Of a stretch of 22,096 bases of DNA, positions 1 through 11,368 are shown piece after piece. The DNA comes from Didymodactylos carnosus. Lineage: Eukaryota > Rotifera > Eurotatoria > Philodinida > Philodinidae. A program made the position numbers and the translations under genes. The notes below the pieces were generated by a model, which saw nothing but the letters and a program-made list of their open reading frames with translations, did no database searches and was not told the DNA's origin. The stretch lies in the NCBI GenBank assembly GCA_905250885.1, contig CAJNOQ010002934.1, positions 1 through 22,096 of the forward strand, read 5' to 3'. The first letter of the stretch is position 1, and each line of letters begins with the position of its first letter.

Positions 1-1458
1 GTGTAGGGAATGAATGGAAGCGAAATTCAAAAATCGCCGCGGACTAAATTTTAGATATAGATGTTTACTTTCATTTGAGGCCACTCGCAGCTTTCTGCAT
101 CTTCCAACAAGAAAACCTTTACGCTTTCGCTGAGAGCCCCATTTTGCCCTTTGTCACGCAATAACTCGGCAGCACTTCAACATTTCGATCTCGAATTTTT
201 AGCATAAGCTCGCTGGATAGTAAGCATTAGTCACTGAAAGCGCCATCGAAATCGGATGTAAGATAAAAAAGTTTTTTCTTGAGGGGGGCCCCCTTGATCT
301 AGACTCTTTGGTCTATTTGAGTGAAAAAATCTCTTAGTTTAGACCTACATCCTCAGAGAAATAGAATTACTTTTCAAACTAAGTGGCTTTCCGTACAGCT
401 GTGATTAGTATAATGAGGTTTCCAAATTTTCTCAGCCTTTAAACTGACTAAAAATTTACATGCATGTTCGTCTGTCTATCCGACACCGATAGAGATAGCT
501 TAAACGTTTCTGGACCATATAGTGAGTTTTCCAGACAATCTATTTTTTTCGGCTCAGGAACGTTTTTATTGAAAAGTAAGATCATATTCGGAATCAGCGC
601 ATCGAGTTGTATCGAATCATGCAAACAGCAATATGTTTTGGATTGAATAGTTATCCATCGAACTTTTTCAATGAATCAACAAGACCGCTTTTTCGAAAAA
701 AGTTATTTTTTCTGAAAACGTTTTTATTTTTTCTTGAGAAGTGTCAGAGATGACTAACTAATGATAATTATTCACAAAAAAAGGGTTCAGAAAATGGTGT
801 GGTGCCAATATTTCTGACAGAAAAAAGTCATCTGTAACGGACAAAGGATTTCCGACACAAACACTCACACCCTTGCAAATATGAAAACTAATATCCAAGT
901 TCAACATTTCCAGAATGGCTTTACATGTGGATACTTTTGAGAAGTTTGTTTATAGCTCATTTTGAAGCCCAGGAAATTCTCTATCTCCCTATATTTAAGT
1001 TCTTGTTAAGAAGTTGGAAGTTATAAAAAAAAAGCTTGGGATAGAGCATAGATACCGTTGTTTAGGACAATAGTGAGAAATTGCAAGAGATTTTTCTGAA
1101 GTTTTGTAAGTCTAAGCAGGTTCTGAAGTGAAGCGTGAAGCATTTCTGACAATTCCAGACGCTTTGTGTTCAAAATCGTATAGAACCATTTCCTTGCAGA
1201 AATCGTTTCCCGTCCGTTGGCCATCTAATGTTGAAATATTGTATTTCTTTCACTGTACATTAACAGTCCGTCGATCCGTTTCCAAGAGCTATGCTCTGAA
1301 TGCAATTAATTTCATTTTCCGACTGGAATATATGTCGTGATCGGAAAAGTGGAACATATTTTGATATGTCTACTTTGAAAGCTTTCCGCACATATTATAA
1401 CGCTCCCATGTATGTTCTGAGTGATTTCATTCGAAAGAGCACGAAAAACATATAACAA
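1..1458. other. Gene-free flank, less AT-rich
   Basis: No coding region is supported here. The open frames present are at most about 70 codons, overlap on opposite strands, and show no domain or splice-bounded structure. Base composition is visibly less AT-rich than the 2-10 kb stretch, and there are oddities such as a 10-bp GC palindrome at 284-293. This could be decayed mobile-element sequence or ordinary intron or intergenic DNA. Nothing more specific can be read from it. Confidence 0.5.
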
Positions 1459-1741
1459 CAGTCCGTTTGCATTTTCCCGAACAGGAAATAACCTGCCCTT
1501 TTCTCCGACTGAGAAATAAAAAAAAACGGTGTTTCAACAAAAAGTTTCTTTTAACATCCCACTTGGCCAACAATCAAAGTGCAGGTTCATATTTTTACGT
1601 ACAGCAAATTTAAAACAGTTAAGCGCAATAAAAACTACCTGCATTCGAGACGACTTATAATTTATGAGCTAGCATCTTTACAGATTGGGAAAGTTTCCCG
1701 ATCAAGACATATACTTTAATCGGGAAAGCGCAAACGGACTG
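1459..1741. repeat. MITE-like inverted repeat, 283 bp
   Basis: The 21-bp end at 1459-1479 begins CAGTCCGTTTGC. It is the reverse complement of 1721-1741 except at two positions. The enclosed ~240 bp has no ORF. Short non-coding DNA between near-identical inverted ends is the form of a non-autonomous DNA transposon (MITE). No clear target-site duplication is visible outside the arms (aaca on the left, cctt on the right), so the true ends are uncertain and no transposon family is assigned. Confidence 0.5.
1694..1727. repeat. Perfect 9-bp stem hairpin
   Basis: TTTCCCGAT at 1694-1702 pairs exactly with ATCGGGAAA at 1719-1727 across a 16-nt loop. It overlaps the right arm of the 283-bp inverted repeat, so that arm could pair either locally or with the distant left arm. 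Confidence 0.5.
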
Positions 1742-2080
1742 CCTTTGGCGATAAAGAGGATTTACATCTCTCCTCCCTGTGTTTTTCTTCCATTTTAAAT
1801 TTCCTTAAATCTCAGTGTTTCGTTTGTGCAACAACTTGAAAATATGAGACAAAGACAATAAAATGATGACAGAAATTCGCTGTTCTAAATAACTCTCATA
1901 AAAAGCGTATTTTATAGAGATCCACGTTATTTAGAAAATAACGAAAACAAAGTTTATTGCTCATTCGAAATATTTTTTCCGAATAAGTTATATCTCTCTT
2001 GTCTTTTTTCTAGCCGCGATGCTGTACATTAGCATAAGATGTACATCTATTTGAACAAAATTAGTGGTGTTTGTATGCAT

Positions 2081-2113
2081 GATGACGATGATGATGATTA
2101 TGATTATGATGAC
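2081..2113 (+). repeat. GAT-type trinucleotide microsatellite
   Basis: An imperfect run of GAT units with GAC and TAT variants, eleven triplets long. It sits in non-coding DNA. The complementary strand produces an Ile/Val-rich shadow frame. Confidence 0.8.
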
Positions 2114-2353
2114 TAGTGTTGATCGTCTAATGTTGAAGGAGAAACTAGACATTAAAGTCTGTTGCAATAGTGCAGTAAATCGAACAAAAAAAAACACAAT
2201 TTCTCTCTCTTTCTCTCTATCAATTATGTATATATCCCAATGAAAAAGTTTCTGGCTGGACATGAATCTATTCTAGTGTTACGTTATATGTATGTTCACA
2301 CGATAATCATAAAAAAGAAATGTTCAGTTCTCAACACAGATGTACAGCACATA

Positions 2354-2367
2354 GTCTGTCTGTCTGT
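2354..2367 (+). repeat. (GTCT)n short microsatellite
   Basis: Three and a half GTCT units, preceded by GATGTACAG. The same leader precedes the tract at 3837-3854, so the two sites may be related copies rather than independent expansions. Confidence 0.7.
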
Positions 2368-3836
2368 ATTTATTTGTTAAACAAAAAAAATGTTCATGAA
2401 AAGTGAACGATTAACCATTTTCCATTTTTATAGTATCATGAACTACGCTATAGTTTACCATAGCATATATATATGCGCACTATTTGTTGCAATTTCTTTC
2501 AAATGGATACTCTTTTTTTTCCTACAGATTCTATATACGCATGAGAGAAACAAAAAGATGATCATCCGAACAAAAATACTTTACAACACACTGTGCGTTC
2601 GATGTCTGCTATATACATCAAAAATTAGGTTAACGAGGTCAGCTATCGTTCATACTTGAACCTTTTCTCTTTTTTTTCGATTGCTACAAAGAAAAAAGAC
2701 AGGTTATTTTTTATAATAACGATAATAAAGCGGCTTTTTTGTTGTTTTTGTTTTTGATTCAACTAAATGTTTGTTTATTCATACTTGGCAGATGTCTGGT
2801 ACTGAGAAAGAAACAAGTAGATTACAAGACTAGTCTATATTTTTATGGAAAATTACCCCAAGTGACATATGGACTATAAATCTTTTTGATAATTGAACAA
2901 AAAATGTAAAACAAATCTTCTTACATCAATGAAAATTTGTACCTTTAATTATAGCGGAAAAGTTTATAATTCTCAATAAATTAACATATATATACTTTTA
3001 ATTTAAAGACGAGTTTGTGCCGTGGCCTTCATGTATCTAGAGGAGAAAATAATTGTTTTCTTGATAAAGATGGTTAGCCAAGTCCAATGCAGAACTATAC
3101 ATTTTTAGTAACAAGAAAAGTGTAGACTCTAACGTTTTACCAGAAAACTCGTTCTCTTTAAGCGCCACTATGAAAATCACTCTCATGCAAAATTAGATTG
3201 ATTGTGTTAAATGACTAATTAAAACATACAGCATTCTTATTTTCTTGCTAAATAGCATGATTATAACATCTGTTAGCATATTTTTTCACAGTAGTTATGC
3301 TTCTCTCCAATTGTTTGATAATATTTGATACCACTAAATAATTATTAAAGATGAGAAAGGTTACGTTTATGTTGTTTTTTATACCTACAAATCAAACACT
3401 TCATGAAGTAAAAAAAAGAAAAAAAGAGTCTATGTGTCTACCGCTCTAATTGTTAGTTAGTACAATAGGTCTGCATCTATGCAAAAAATGCAGACGACGG
3501 TGAAGGTCCGGTCAAAAGAAAACCTAAAGATGACCTCGTTTGTGTATATATATGTGTCTCATATGGCCGTCATTTTTATTGTGTGACCGCATCATCTAGT
3601 ATAGAAGAAGAAATGCCAAACAAAAGAATAAAAAAAGGTTGTTAGCCGTTGCTACTGTTACGTATTCTTCACCCAGACATTCAAAATTCTCTATGTACAG
3701 ATGGTCTATGTCCATCAAGAAAAAAATACGAGTCCATGGGCTCTATCTTGAACGTGATGACAAGGGAAAGAAAGAGAATCACAAATATGCTTGTAAATTC
3801 AATTAGTCATTACTCCATAACTGTAGATGTACAGAA

Positions 3837-3854
3837 TGTCTGTCTGTCTGTCTG
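3837..3854 (+). repeat. (TGTC)n short microsatellite
   Basis: About four and a half TGTC units, preceded by GATGTACAG as at the 2354 site. Non-coding context. Confidence 0.75.
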
Positions 3855-4025
3855 GTTTTTATTGGACATAAAGAACACAAAAGAAAACGTTCTTTTTTTT
3901 CTTCTGTAGATGATAAATACAAAGATGTTGGTCAAGTAGTCGCGTCGCTCACGCGCTTAATGCATGAACACACACAATTTTCTTTTCTTTCTTTTGCTTT
4001 CTTTTTGACTATCATCTCGATTTCG

Positions 4026-4056
4026 TTGAACTAAATACTAAATATGTTTAGTTCAA
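4026..4056. repeat. Perfect 10-bp stem hairpin
   Basis: TTGAACTAAA at 4026-4035 pairs perfectly with TTTAGTTCAA at 4047-4056 across an 11-nt loop. In 22 kb of AT-rich DNA one or a few such hairpins are expected by chance, so no function is claimed. Confidence 0.5.
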
Positions 4057-4170
4057 TATAACCTTGAAAATTGTACGCTCTATATATTTTTTCTTTCTTC
4101 TTTCAAATTGTATATAGAATAAAAGAACGGGACAAAGTCCGAATGTATTTCGATAGAAGATATGTAAAAG

Positions 4171-4189
4171 TTATATATATATAATAATA
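4171..4189. repeat. (TA)n / (TAA)n tract
   Basis: A dinucleotide TA run merging into TAA units, in non-coding AT-rich DNA. Confidence 0.6.
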
Positions 4190-6087
4190 GTATGTATTGA
4201 ACATCACACAATACAAGGAAAAGAAAACCGAAATATAATAGGAGAAGGGAGAAGACGATGGTCATTGTTATTAAAGACGCAATTAAAAAAAAAAGAACTT
4301 TCTTTTTCCCTCATTCTCATGTTTATTGGGCTAACTAGCCATAGTGCTATTGTATGTGTATATAATATTAATGTATGACATTAACGGACTCAAAATATAG
4401 AAGAAAAAAAAATGAATGTCTATACATAGCCGATAAAAAGCAGACAAGAAAAAATATTATTATTATACTATTAATCATGATAGAAGAAGAGATAGACAAT
4501 TTTAAAAACAGAAAAAGAAAATCAGTGCTAAAACAAAACTATTCATTTTAATTTTTCTAATAGACTGTAATTGTGACAAATTTTTTAATATTAAAGCTGG
4601 ATGCTGAACAAAGGTAAGCCATTGAGTTTTGATTTCTGTACATATGTCTTTGAAAGCATTCCAGACAAGTATCTTTGAAAAGACTAGAATTATTAATGAT
4701 GATCTAAAAATAACAAAAACAATTTCAATATTGTCTGTGAAGTTTTTATCTATTATCTAAACGTTTGAATTCACTTTAAAAAAATATTTTCTTCAAAAAA
4801 AAATTTTTTTAATTATTGATTAGCAAAGTTGGATATTTTTTATTACAAATACAATTGTTGGTGTGTGATTAAATTTTCATATTTTAGAAGTAAAATTAGG
4901 TTATAAAAGTAATACAATAGCAGAAAAAATCTCTAAATAGAAAAGCTGAAACATATACAAGTAAATCTAGGTGTTATGTCTCGTATGCGACTGACATGTT
5001 CAAAAGTCAAAGACATTATGTGTATTGTATTCTGGATGAATACTCTACATAGAGAAGAAAAGAAAAATATTGAACAGTTGTTTCATGTCTATAGTAATAA
5101 TTATTATTAAAAAGAAAAAAGAAAATTGCGTCTGCGATCGCGATTTAACAAAGACCGATCATCTCTTGTTAATCGCTTGAACTAATCGTTGTCAAATAGT
5201 TATACGGCATAGACGTTTGTGTGTAAAATTAATCGATGTCGTTTTTATATCATAAGAAGGATTTTAAATTGACATTTGATATTTTTACGTAAGAGAGAGA
5301 AAACAAAAATAAATAAATATTATATAAATAGGTTTTTTTTTTTCGAACAACCAACATACCATCCGGTTTTTGCTGATTGGTACGGTACTATAACCTCATC
5401 ATAGATAAATTTCGTTGAATACAATGAATGATCAAGAGCGAATTCTCACCTCTTTCTCTCTGTTAGGGTAGCTATAATGCGATATCTCAAGACTATATAG
5501 CTCAAGTGCATTCATTTATCAACAAAACGAAGAAAAAAAAAGAAACAATGGGTCATCATAGTTCATTTCACTATTATTATATTACGTCACAATATGTCGT
5601 AGTTGTTACATATATCTTATATCTATAGATTCAATATGTATGTGTATGTAGTATATTATGTTCACGAAATAACTAGACATTTCCGTAACAATCTCTTCGT
5701 GTTTTTTTCTTCTTCTTTACTGTTCTATTTATGGACAACAAACAAAACATATATACATTCGGACAATTCAATCTTACGCAATGTCTTCGTACTAGATGTA
5801 GAGACATATTGATGAGTGTATTTATAGAGAGAGAAAGAAATCGTACAATGAAAATGTTGGTGGTCATTTTCCTTGAACCTTTTTTCAGCGCGTCACTGTA
5901 TTAGACTTCGAAGAAGAAAGAAAAAAAATGAATGTATATCGACCATTTTCTCTTTGTTCTCTTTTCAACGGAATATGTGAGAGAATAAGAAAAGATCTAT
6001 GGTAGACATAGCGAGAGTCTATAGCTAGAACAATATGCAACTTAATATTACGTTACAACAAATGGTTACATGGCGTCGATTATGATT

Positions 6088-6100
6088 TATATATATATAC
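6088..6100. repeat. (TA)n short tract
   Basis: A run of six TA units in the long non-coding stretch. Confidence 0.6.
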
Positions 6101-7887
6101 ATGGATAGGTAGGCTTTTTCGGGTTTTTCTACGCTAATCTCTAGTATATCAAGGACACTAACATCAGTTTTGATTTAAAAATTTCATTCGAAGGTCACTC
6201 GAAATATAACTATGCAGGGAGAAACAGACATACTTTTGATTTCGTTTTAAGTTCATCATTTTTGAGACTTGAATTGTTATTTTTCATCGGTCATGATTGA
6301 TAATTGGTCAACTTCTTACCATGATACATGATATTTTGTTCAATGTACATCCTAAGCAAAACTAAAGTATAAACATTTGAAAGCAGTTTTTTTTATATTT
6401 TGAATTTTGAATTTTATTTTAAAATTCATCGTTAAATGGATGAAGATCGTTGGAACATCATTGGTCTTTTCAAGTAGAAATAAAGTATGCAAATTATGAG
6501 TGAGGATTTTAAAGGCAAGAATTGAAGTACAAAGTTATTGAGAAGTTTTTCTAATATTATTACTAAGAGAGTTTGGTAGTTTTTTTTCTTCTAAACTATT
6601 GCCCAACACTCTCACTGGTATATCATCCTTGGTAATTTAAACTATTCAAAAGGTGTATACTCAGTTTCTTAATACTCTGTACAAGAAATAGGAATTTGTT
6701 TTGAGTTTTTCTTCAGTTTTTTTAAAAAGTTTTTAATTTTTACGTAAAATAGTCATTGAGCAGTCGATAGTTATTGAGGAATAAAGAACTGGCTCATCAT
6801 TTCGCTTTTTCTCTCATTGACGTTTGACATTGACATTGAGATGGCAAGCACAAAAAAAGAAATGCTCGTATACAAATTTTTTCATTTAACATCAATGGAC
6901 ATGTATGTACTCTCACGTATATACTTTAATTTTTTGTTCATTGGTTCTCCTTGACCGAGTACAGCGAGTGAGAGCCTTAAAATTTTTTTTTTTGAATATT
7001 CTTAATACCTTCATTTTTTTTCTCGATATATCAATATATAGATACATGTATGCAATGGTGTTGATGGTTCATCCATTTAAAGTGAATAGAAGAAAAAAAA
7101 ATGTGAACATCCATTATTCAACTTTTTTTTGAGACGCACAACCATACTATCTACTACGTATACATAAATTTTCCGTTGTTATGTGAAGGTGACGCTCCTT
7201 ATATTTGAAAAATAGTGTAATTCAAGTTTTATATTAAAGTCTTATAACATTCATATCTAGACATCTATCTTTATTCTTGACAATATGGTTATCTAATTTA
7301 TGTGTATGTATGCAGGTAATAGGCTAGAATGTATCATTAATTGGACAGAAAACTATATCAGACTGGAATCTTAACAATTATGAAAATATTTTATTTCGTG
7401 AGAAAGATCATGCTCGTACAGGAAATAAATTGTGCGCTTTGTCGAATCGTAATTTTTGAAAATACTGTCTGGAAATACTGCAGTTGAATTCCTTTTCAAA
7501 TCGTTGTTATTTGTTTTACTATTCTTACCCTGAAGTTCATGCTTTATCATCTAAACTACTTGAGATAACTGATTCTCATTTCAATCTGCAGATGTCATCA
7601 GGCACAAGAATAACAGGCGCTTTCGAGAACAAATAAGAGTGCCGTATTTCGACATCTACATGCACGGTGACCTGTATTAGAAAAAAAGGAAAAAACAAAA
7701 AAAGGAAATTTATTGTTTTGATGTTATTCTGGTTTTTTCCTCAATTTTTTGAAAAAATAGAAAGAGAAAGAAACTAGTCTATACGATCTACGAGCATACT
7801 TAAGAGAGACACATGTTTCAAAAACAGAATACAAAAAACATCAAAACAAGAAAATAGTCATTATGTGTAATCAGATGAATAAAGAAG

Positions 7888-7902
7888 AAAGAGAGAGAGA
7901 GA
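7888..7902 (+). repeat. (GA)n short tract
   Basis: About seven GA units following GAAGAAA, part of the purine-rich texture of the long non-coding stretch. Confidence 0.6.
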
Positions 7903-9493
7903 TTACAGCAGAACGCATAAAAAAATCTCCTTTTTTAAATTACTCTCAATTACTATAAATATACCTTATAGTCAAAAAGCAGAGAAAATTATCAAATTCG
8001 GATCCTATTTTCTACCAGAGAATGTTTTAAAGTGCGATGAAACGCCTAAAAACTGTTTTATCATACCGTATGAGTAATAAATACAGCGAAAACTAGATCT
8101 ACTATGTGATTTAATTATGTGTGTATGATGAAAGTGAAAATATGTTATTTCTCTTCCACATTGTAATATTCATTTACAGCACAGAGAGTACGTTCTTGAA
8201 CATTTTGGATATCCAAATGTGAATTTATCTCCGAATCTTTAATGTATTGTTTGAGTACATTTTGTCTCTAGTCAGTCGTTATTTTACCGGTTATTTTTCT
8301 GGTTTCTTGTTTTTTCTCGTATAGTGTAATATGTCACGTCGTGTTATGTCTTTTTAAGAATAGATTGATGCTAATCATTATGACTTTTAAGCTGAGTGAG
8401 ACATTCCAATAATCATTACACATAACCTCGCATTACCTTGAAATAATAAGTTTTTTCTCACTTGTTACGAACTTGTATAGTCGTCTTTCTCTCTCTTACT
8501 CAAATTATCATTTGTTATCTTATTTTCTACTGTTTTTTTAATTTTATCTGCGAATGAGTAAGAAAACATAAATATTTCTCTCTGCACAATGTCAAGGAAG
8601 AGGAAAAAATAATAGTAAATATATATATAAAAAACGAAAATATATTGATGCACACAACACTACTGTCTGTATATGACATATAGTTCAAGGTTAATATCAA
8701 TACGTGTCCTTGAAAAATAGAAGAAAGGAAAACAGAACAAAAAAAAATCTCGAAAAAAAGATTTGAAAATGTAAATACGTAGATAGAGAGAAAGAAACGT
8801 TACACGCACCATTTTCCAAAACTATTTAGAGTAAGCGGACTTTCTTTTTTATTTTTGAAAACACGATCTTTACCATTCTATTACTAAGCCAACAGGGGCG
8901 ATCAGTCTACCTTATTATACGTATCCATCTATATATATTTCTTCTTTTTTTTAAATGAAAAAAAGAAAAACATCTAAGAAAAGAAATTAGATGATTGTAT
9001 ATTGAGAGAAAAAGAGAGAGATAAACGAACAAAGCAAAGTATATTATGTATATGTATATGCGTACATAAAGAATATGTCCAAGTTTTAGGTTTAAAAACA
9101 TAATTTTACGGACAAGGTTGAATTTTTTTGTCTCTACTAAAGTGACAAATTTTGTATTGCTTTTCTTGAGACTTTTTACTCAACTTGTTTTCATACATTC
9201 AAACGCCAATTATAGAATGTGGATTTACGATTTATCAATGAAAGTACGAGGATGTAAGTAAAGTTAAACATAATTGAAAATTAGAATGATAAGCGAATAA
9301 TATCTGACAAATTAGGAAACGTTTCTAAGTTTTATATAGGCCTATACCAAACGACTTTTTTTGAAAACATTGCTGAGCTAAAATGTATTATATTTTTAAA
9401 AGGCAAAAAGCACTAAATTGTAGAGAAGAAAATGTATAGGTTGGACACGTAGTAAAAAATAGTCTCTACTTTCTTGCATACATATCTGCTACA

Positions 9494-9629
9494 TTAGAAA
9501 ACGCAATTGATTGGATGAAAGTTTCGTGCTATGTATCAAGAAGAACTTAAACAGAAAGGAAAGATTCAAAAATCTTAATTTAATTCTGAATTTCTCTAAA
9601 ACTTCAATCCAACCAATTGCGTTTTCTAA
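9494..9629. repeat. 136-bp foldback element
   Basis: The 31-bp arm at 9494-9524 begins TTAGAAAACGCAATTG. It matches the reverse complement of 9599-9629 at 28 of 31 positions, with a 74-nt spacer. Because the element is nearly palindromic, open frames appear on both strands at the same place; these are shadows of the symmetry. The ends carry TA (TTAG...CTAA), which would suit a MITE inserted at TA, but this is not proven. A long intronic hairpin RNA is the alternative reading. Confidence 0.6.
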
Positions 9630-10280
9630 CGTAACAACTATGCGAGAAAGTAGAAGCTTTTTCGACCAATCTATGCACACTATACAAAAATTCTATTCAG
9701 CAGTCTTGTCACGTAACAAGAACATTCTCTGCTTGCTTGCGTAGCCATTAAACTATTTTACCATAGTAATCAAACATACTCTACTCTGTTTTCCTTGGGA
9801 AAACGACAAGCTCATTCCATTATAGTTAGCAAAAGAACTAAAGTTTGAGGAAAAACATATGAAATCATCTGGTCTTCTTGTTTTTTACTTTTTATTTGTC
9901 GTTATCTGATTTCAATTCTCTTCTATATACCACCGCCTACAAAATCATTATTTTTCAGCGTTCATTTTACCTTCTCTCTTTTCCCTCTGTCCCTTTTTCT
10001 CTCTCTCTTTCTCGTTATTGTATTGATTTTGAACATAAATATAGTCTGAGCTCTTTTTCGTTCTTTTTTTTGCTCTCTCTGGCTAGACAGAAATTAAAAC
10101 ATCACAAATCATGTATATAATAATCTCGATAAATAGGTTATATAAAAAATTCGTTCTAATCGTCGGGTGCTCGGATCGTTGATATTGCGAGTATTTGATA
10201 TTAACTTTCTTTAGTAACGTGTAATTCAATAGCAGTTACTTTACTGATATAATTCAATTTTATTTTAAGTATATAATTAT

Positions 10281-10297
10281 GTTTCTTATTTTTCTAG
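10281..10297 (+). promoter_or_regulatory. Splice acceptor of first visible receptor exon
   Basis: A pyrimidine-rich tract, GTTTCTTATTTTTCTAG, ends in the AG at 10296-10297. Downstream the only open frame starts at 10299 and leads in phase through the next intron into the long hinge exon. The A at 10298 is therefore the third base of a codon whose first two bases lie in an upstream exon outside the recognisable sequence. Confidence 0.65.
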
Positions 10298-11324
10298 ACC
10301 AGTAAGGTCACGCTTTTCCGTGGATTATTTGACCACCACGCCGTCAATGATTCCCGAAACAGTTATGATGGATCATATTACATTTTTTAAAGGTGTTAGA
10401 GAAACGCGAAAACAATTACAATTAAATGAAGGATATCATAATGGTAAAACGCTGCTACCAAGACTAACTATATAAATGGAAGACATTTGATAAAATTTCT
10501 TTTTTTTCATTTTTGTAGGTAAAGACAATGTATCGTCTAGTAATGAAAATGCGGTTTTAAATCAATTACTCAAATCAAAGATGCCACCATCGATATCGTA
10601 TGCGAATAATATAAGTAAAGGAAATAGTACCGAATGTTCAACACAAAAGAAAGCAACAAATAATCATTGGACGAATGGTACTAACGGACAAGAGCAACAT
10701 ATTTTAGCACCGTTAGCGATCGAACGAAAACATCCAAGCTCCGATTCGAATTCATCATCATCATCATCTACTGCCACTTTAACATCATCCACTAGTTTCT
10801 TGAATGGGCAATCATCACCTAAAAATGTCAAATTACAATCACCAACGATGATTCACATAAATAGCACAAATTCAATGGATCTTAGTTCGCCTACATCGAC
10901 AAGTACAACGAATACTGACGATACGTTAACAGTAAATAATCAAGATGTTGATATGAAATGTTTTAGTTCAATGCCATCATCACCATCATTATCACCAAAA
11001 CCACTTATTAAACAGGGTGAACCACCTCGTTGTAAATCTTATCCAATGACAACACCCTCGTCCTTGTCATCATCAAACACTTATATACGGCATGAATCGA
11101 CAGGTTCTGCATCTTGTCCGTCACTACAACTATCGACGCTGTCTAGTCACTCGAATACATCAAATAATAACATTAAAAATAGCAGCGAAATGACTATTTC
11201 TTCGACATCATCGTCACCCGATACACCAAAAATAGCACGTTCATCATCGGTTAAATCATGTGCTAGTGATTCGGGCGTCAGTTCTTCCTCACCATCGTCA
11301 GATAATTGCCATGTACATAATAAC

Positions 11325-11368
<44 letters not shown>

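Larger units (their letters stand above)
1742..10297. other. Long AT-rich non-coding stretch, probable large intron
   Basis: About 8.6 kb with no convincing exon on either strand. It consists of A/T-rich low complexity, poly-A and poly-T runs, purine-rich GAAAAAGAAA-type tracts and several microsatellites. The open frames present are short and rich in Phe, Tyr, Ile and Lys, as expected from AT-rich DNA. The stretch ends in a pyrimidine-rich tract and AG at 10296-10297, directly before an open coding exon whose first base completes a split codon. It is therefore most simply the 3' part of a large intron of the receptor gene. Small upstream exons under about 60 codons cannot be ruled out by eye. 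Confidence 0.55.

Noticed and set aside
464-646. 60-codon plus-strand frame
   Set aside because: Short, no domain, no flanking gene structure.
1021-1340. Overlapping 67-70 codon frames on opposite strands
   Set aside because: No recognisable domain, no start context or splice structure; compatible with chance in this composition.
7592-7666. Possible small exon: less AT-rich, after a pyrimidine tract and CAG, ending before GTGACC, open as VIRHKNNRRFREQIRVPY...
   Set aside because: Splicing to 10298 would not be in phase: it leaves one base where the next exon needs two. It also shows no zinc-finger pattern and is too short to judge. It could still be an untranslated exon.
9489-9744. Overlapping frames on both strands
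   Set aside because: They arise from the symmetry of the 9494-9629 foldback; no homology or splice support.
11147-11368. Minus-strand open frame beginning with a poly-Leu run
   Set aside because: It is the complement of the Asn-codon repeat and Ser-rich hinge of the receptor, with no independent coding evidence.
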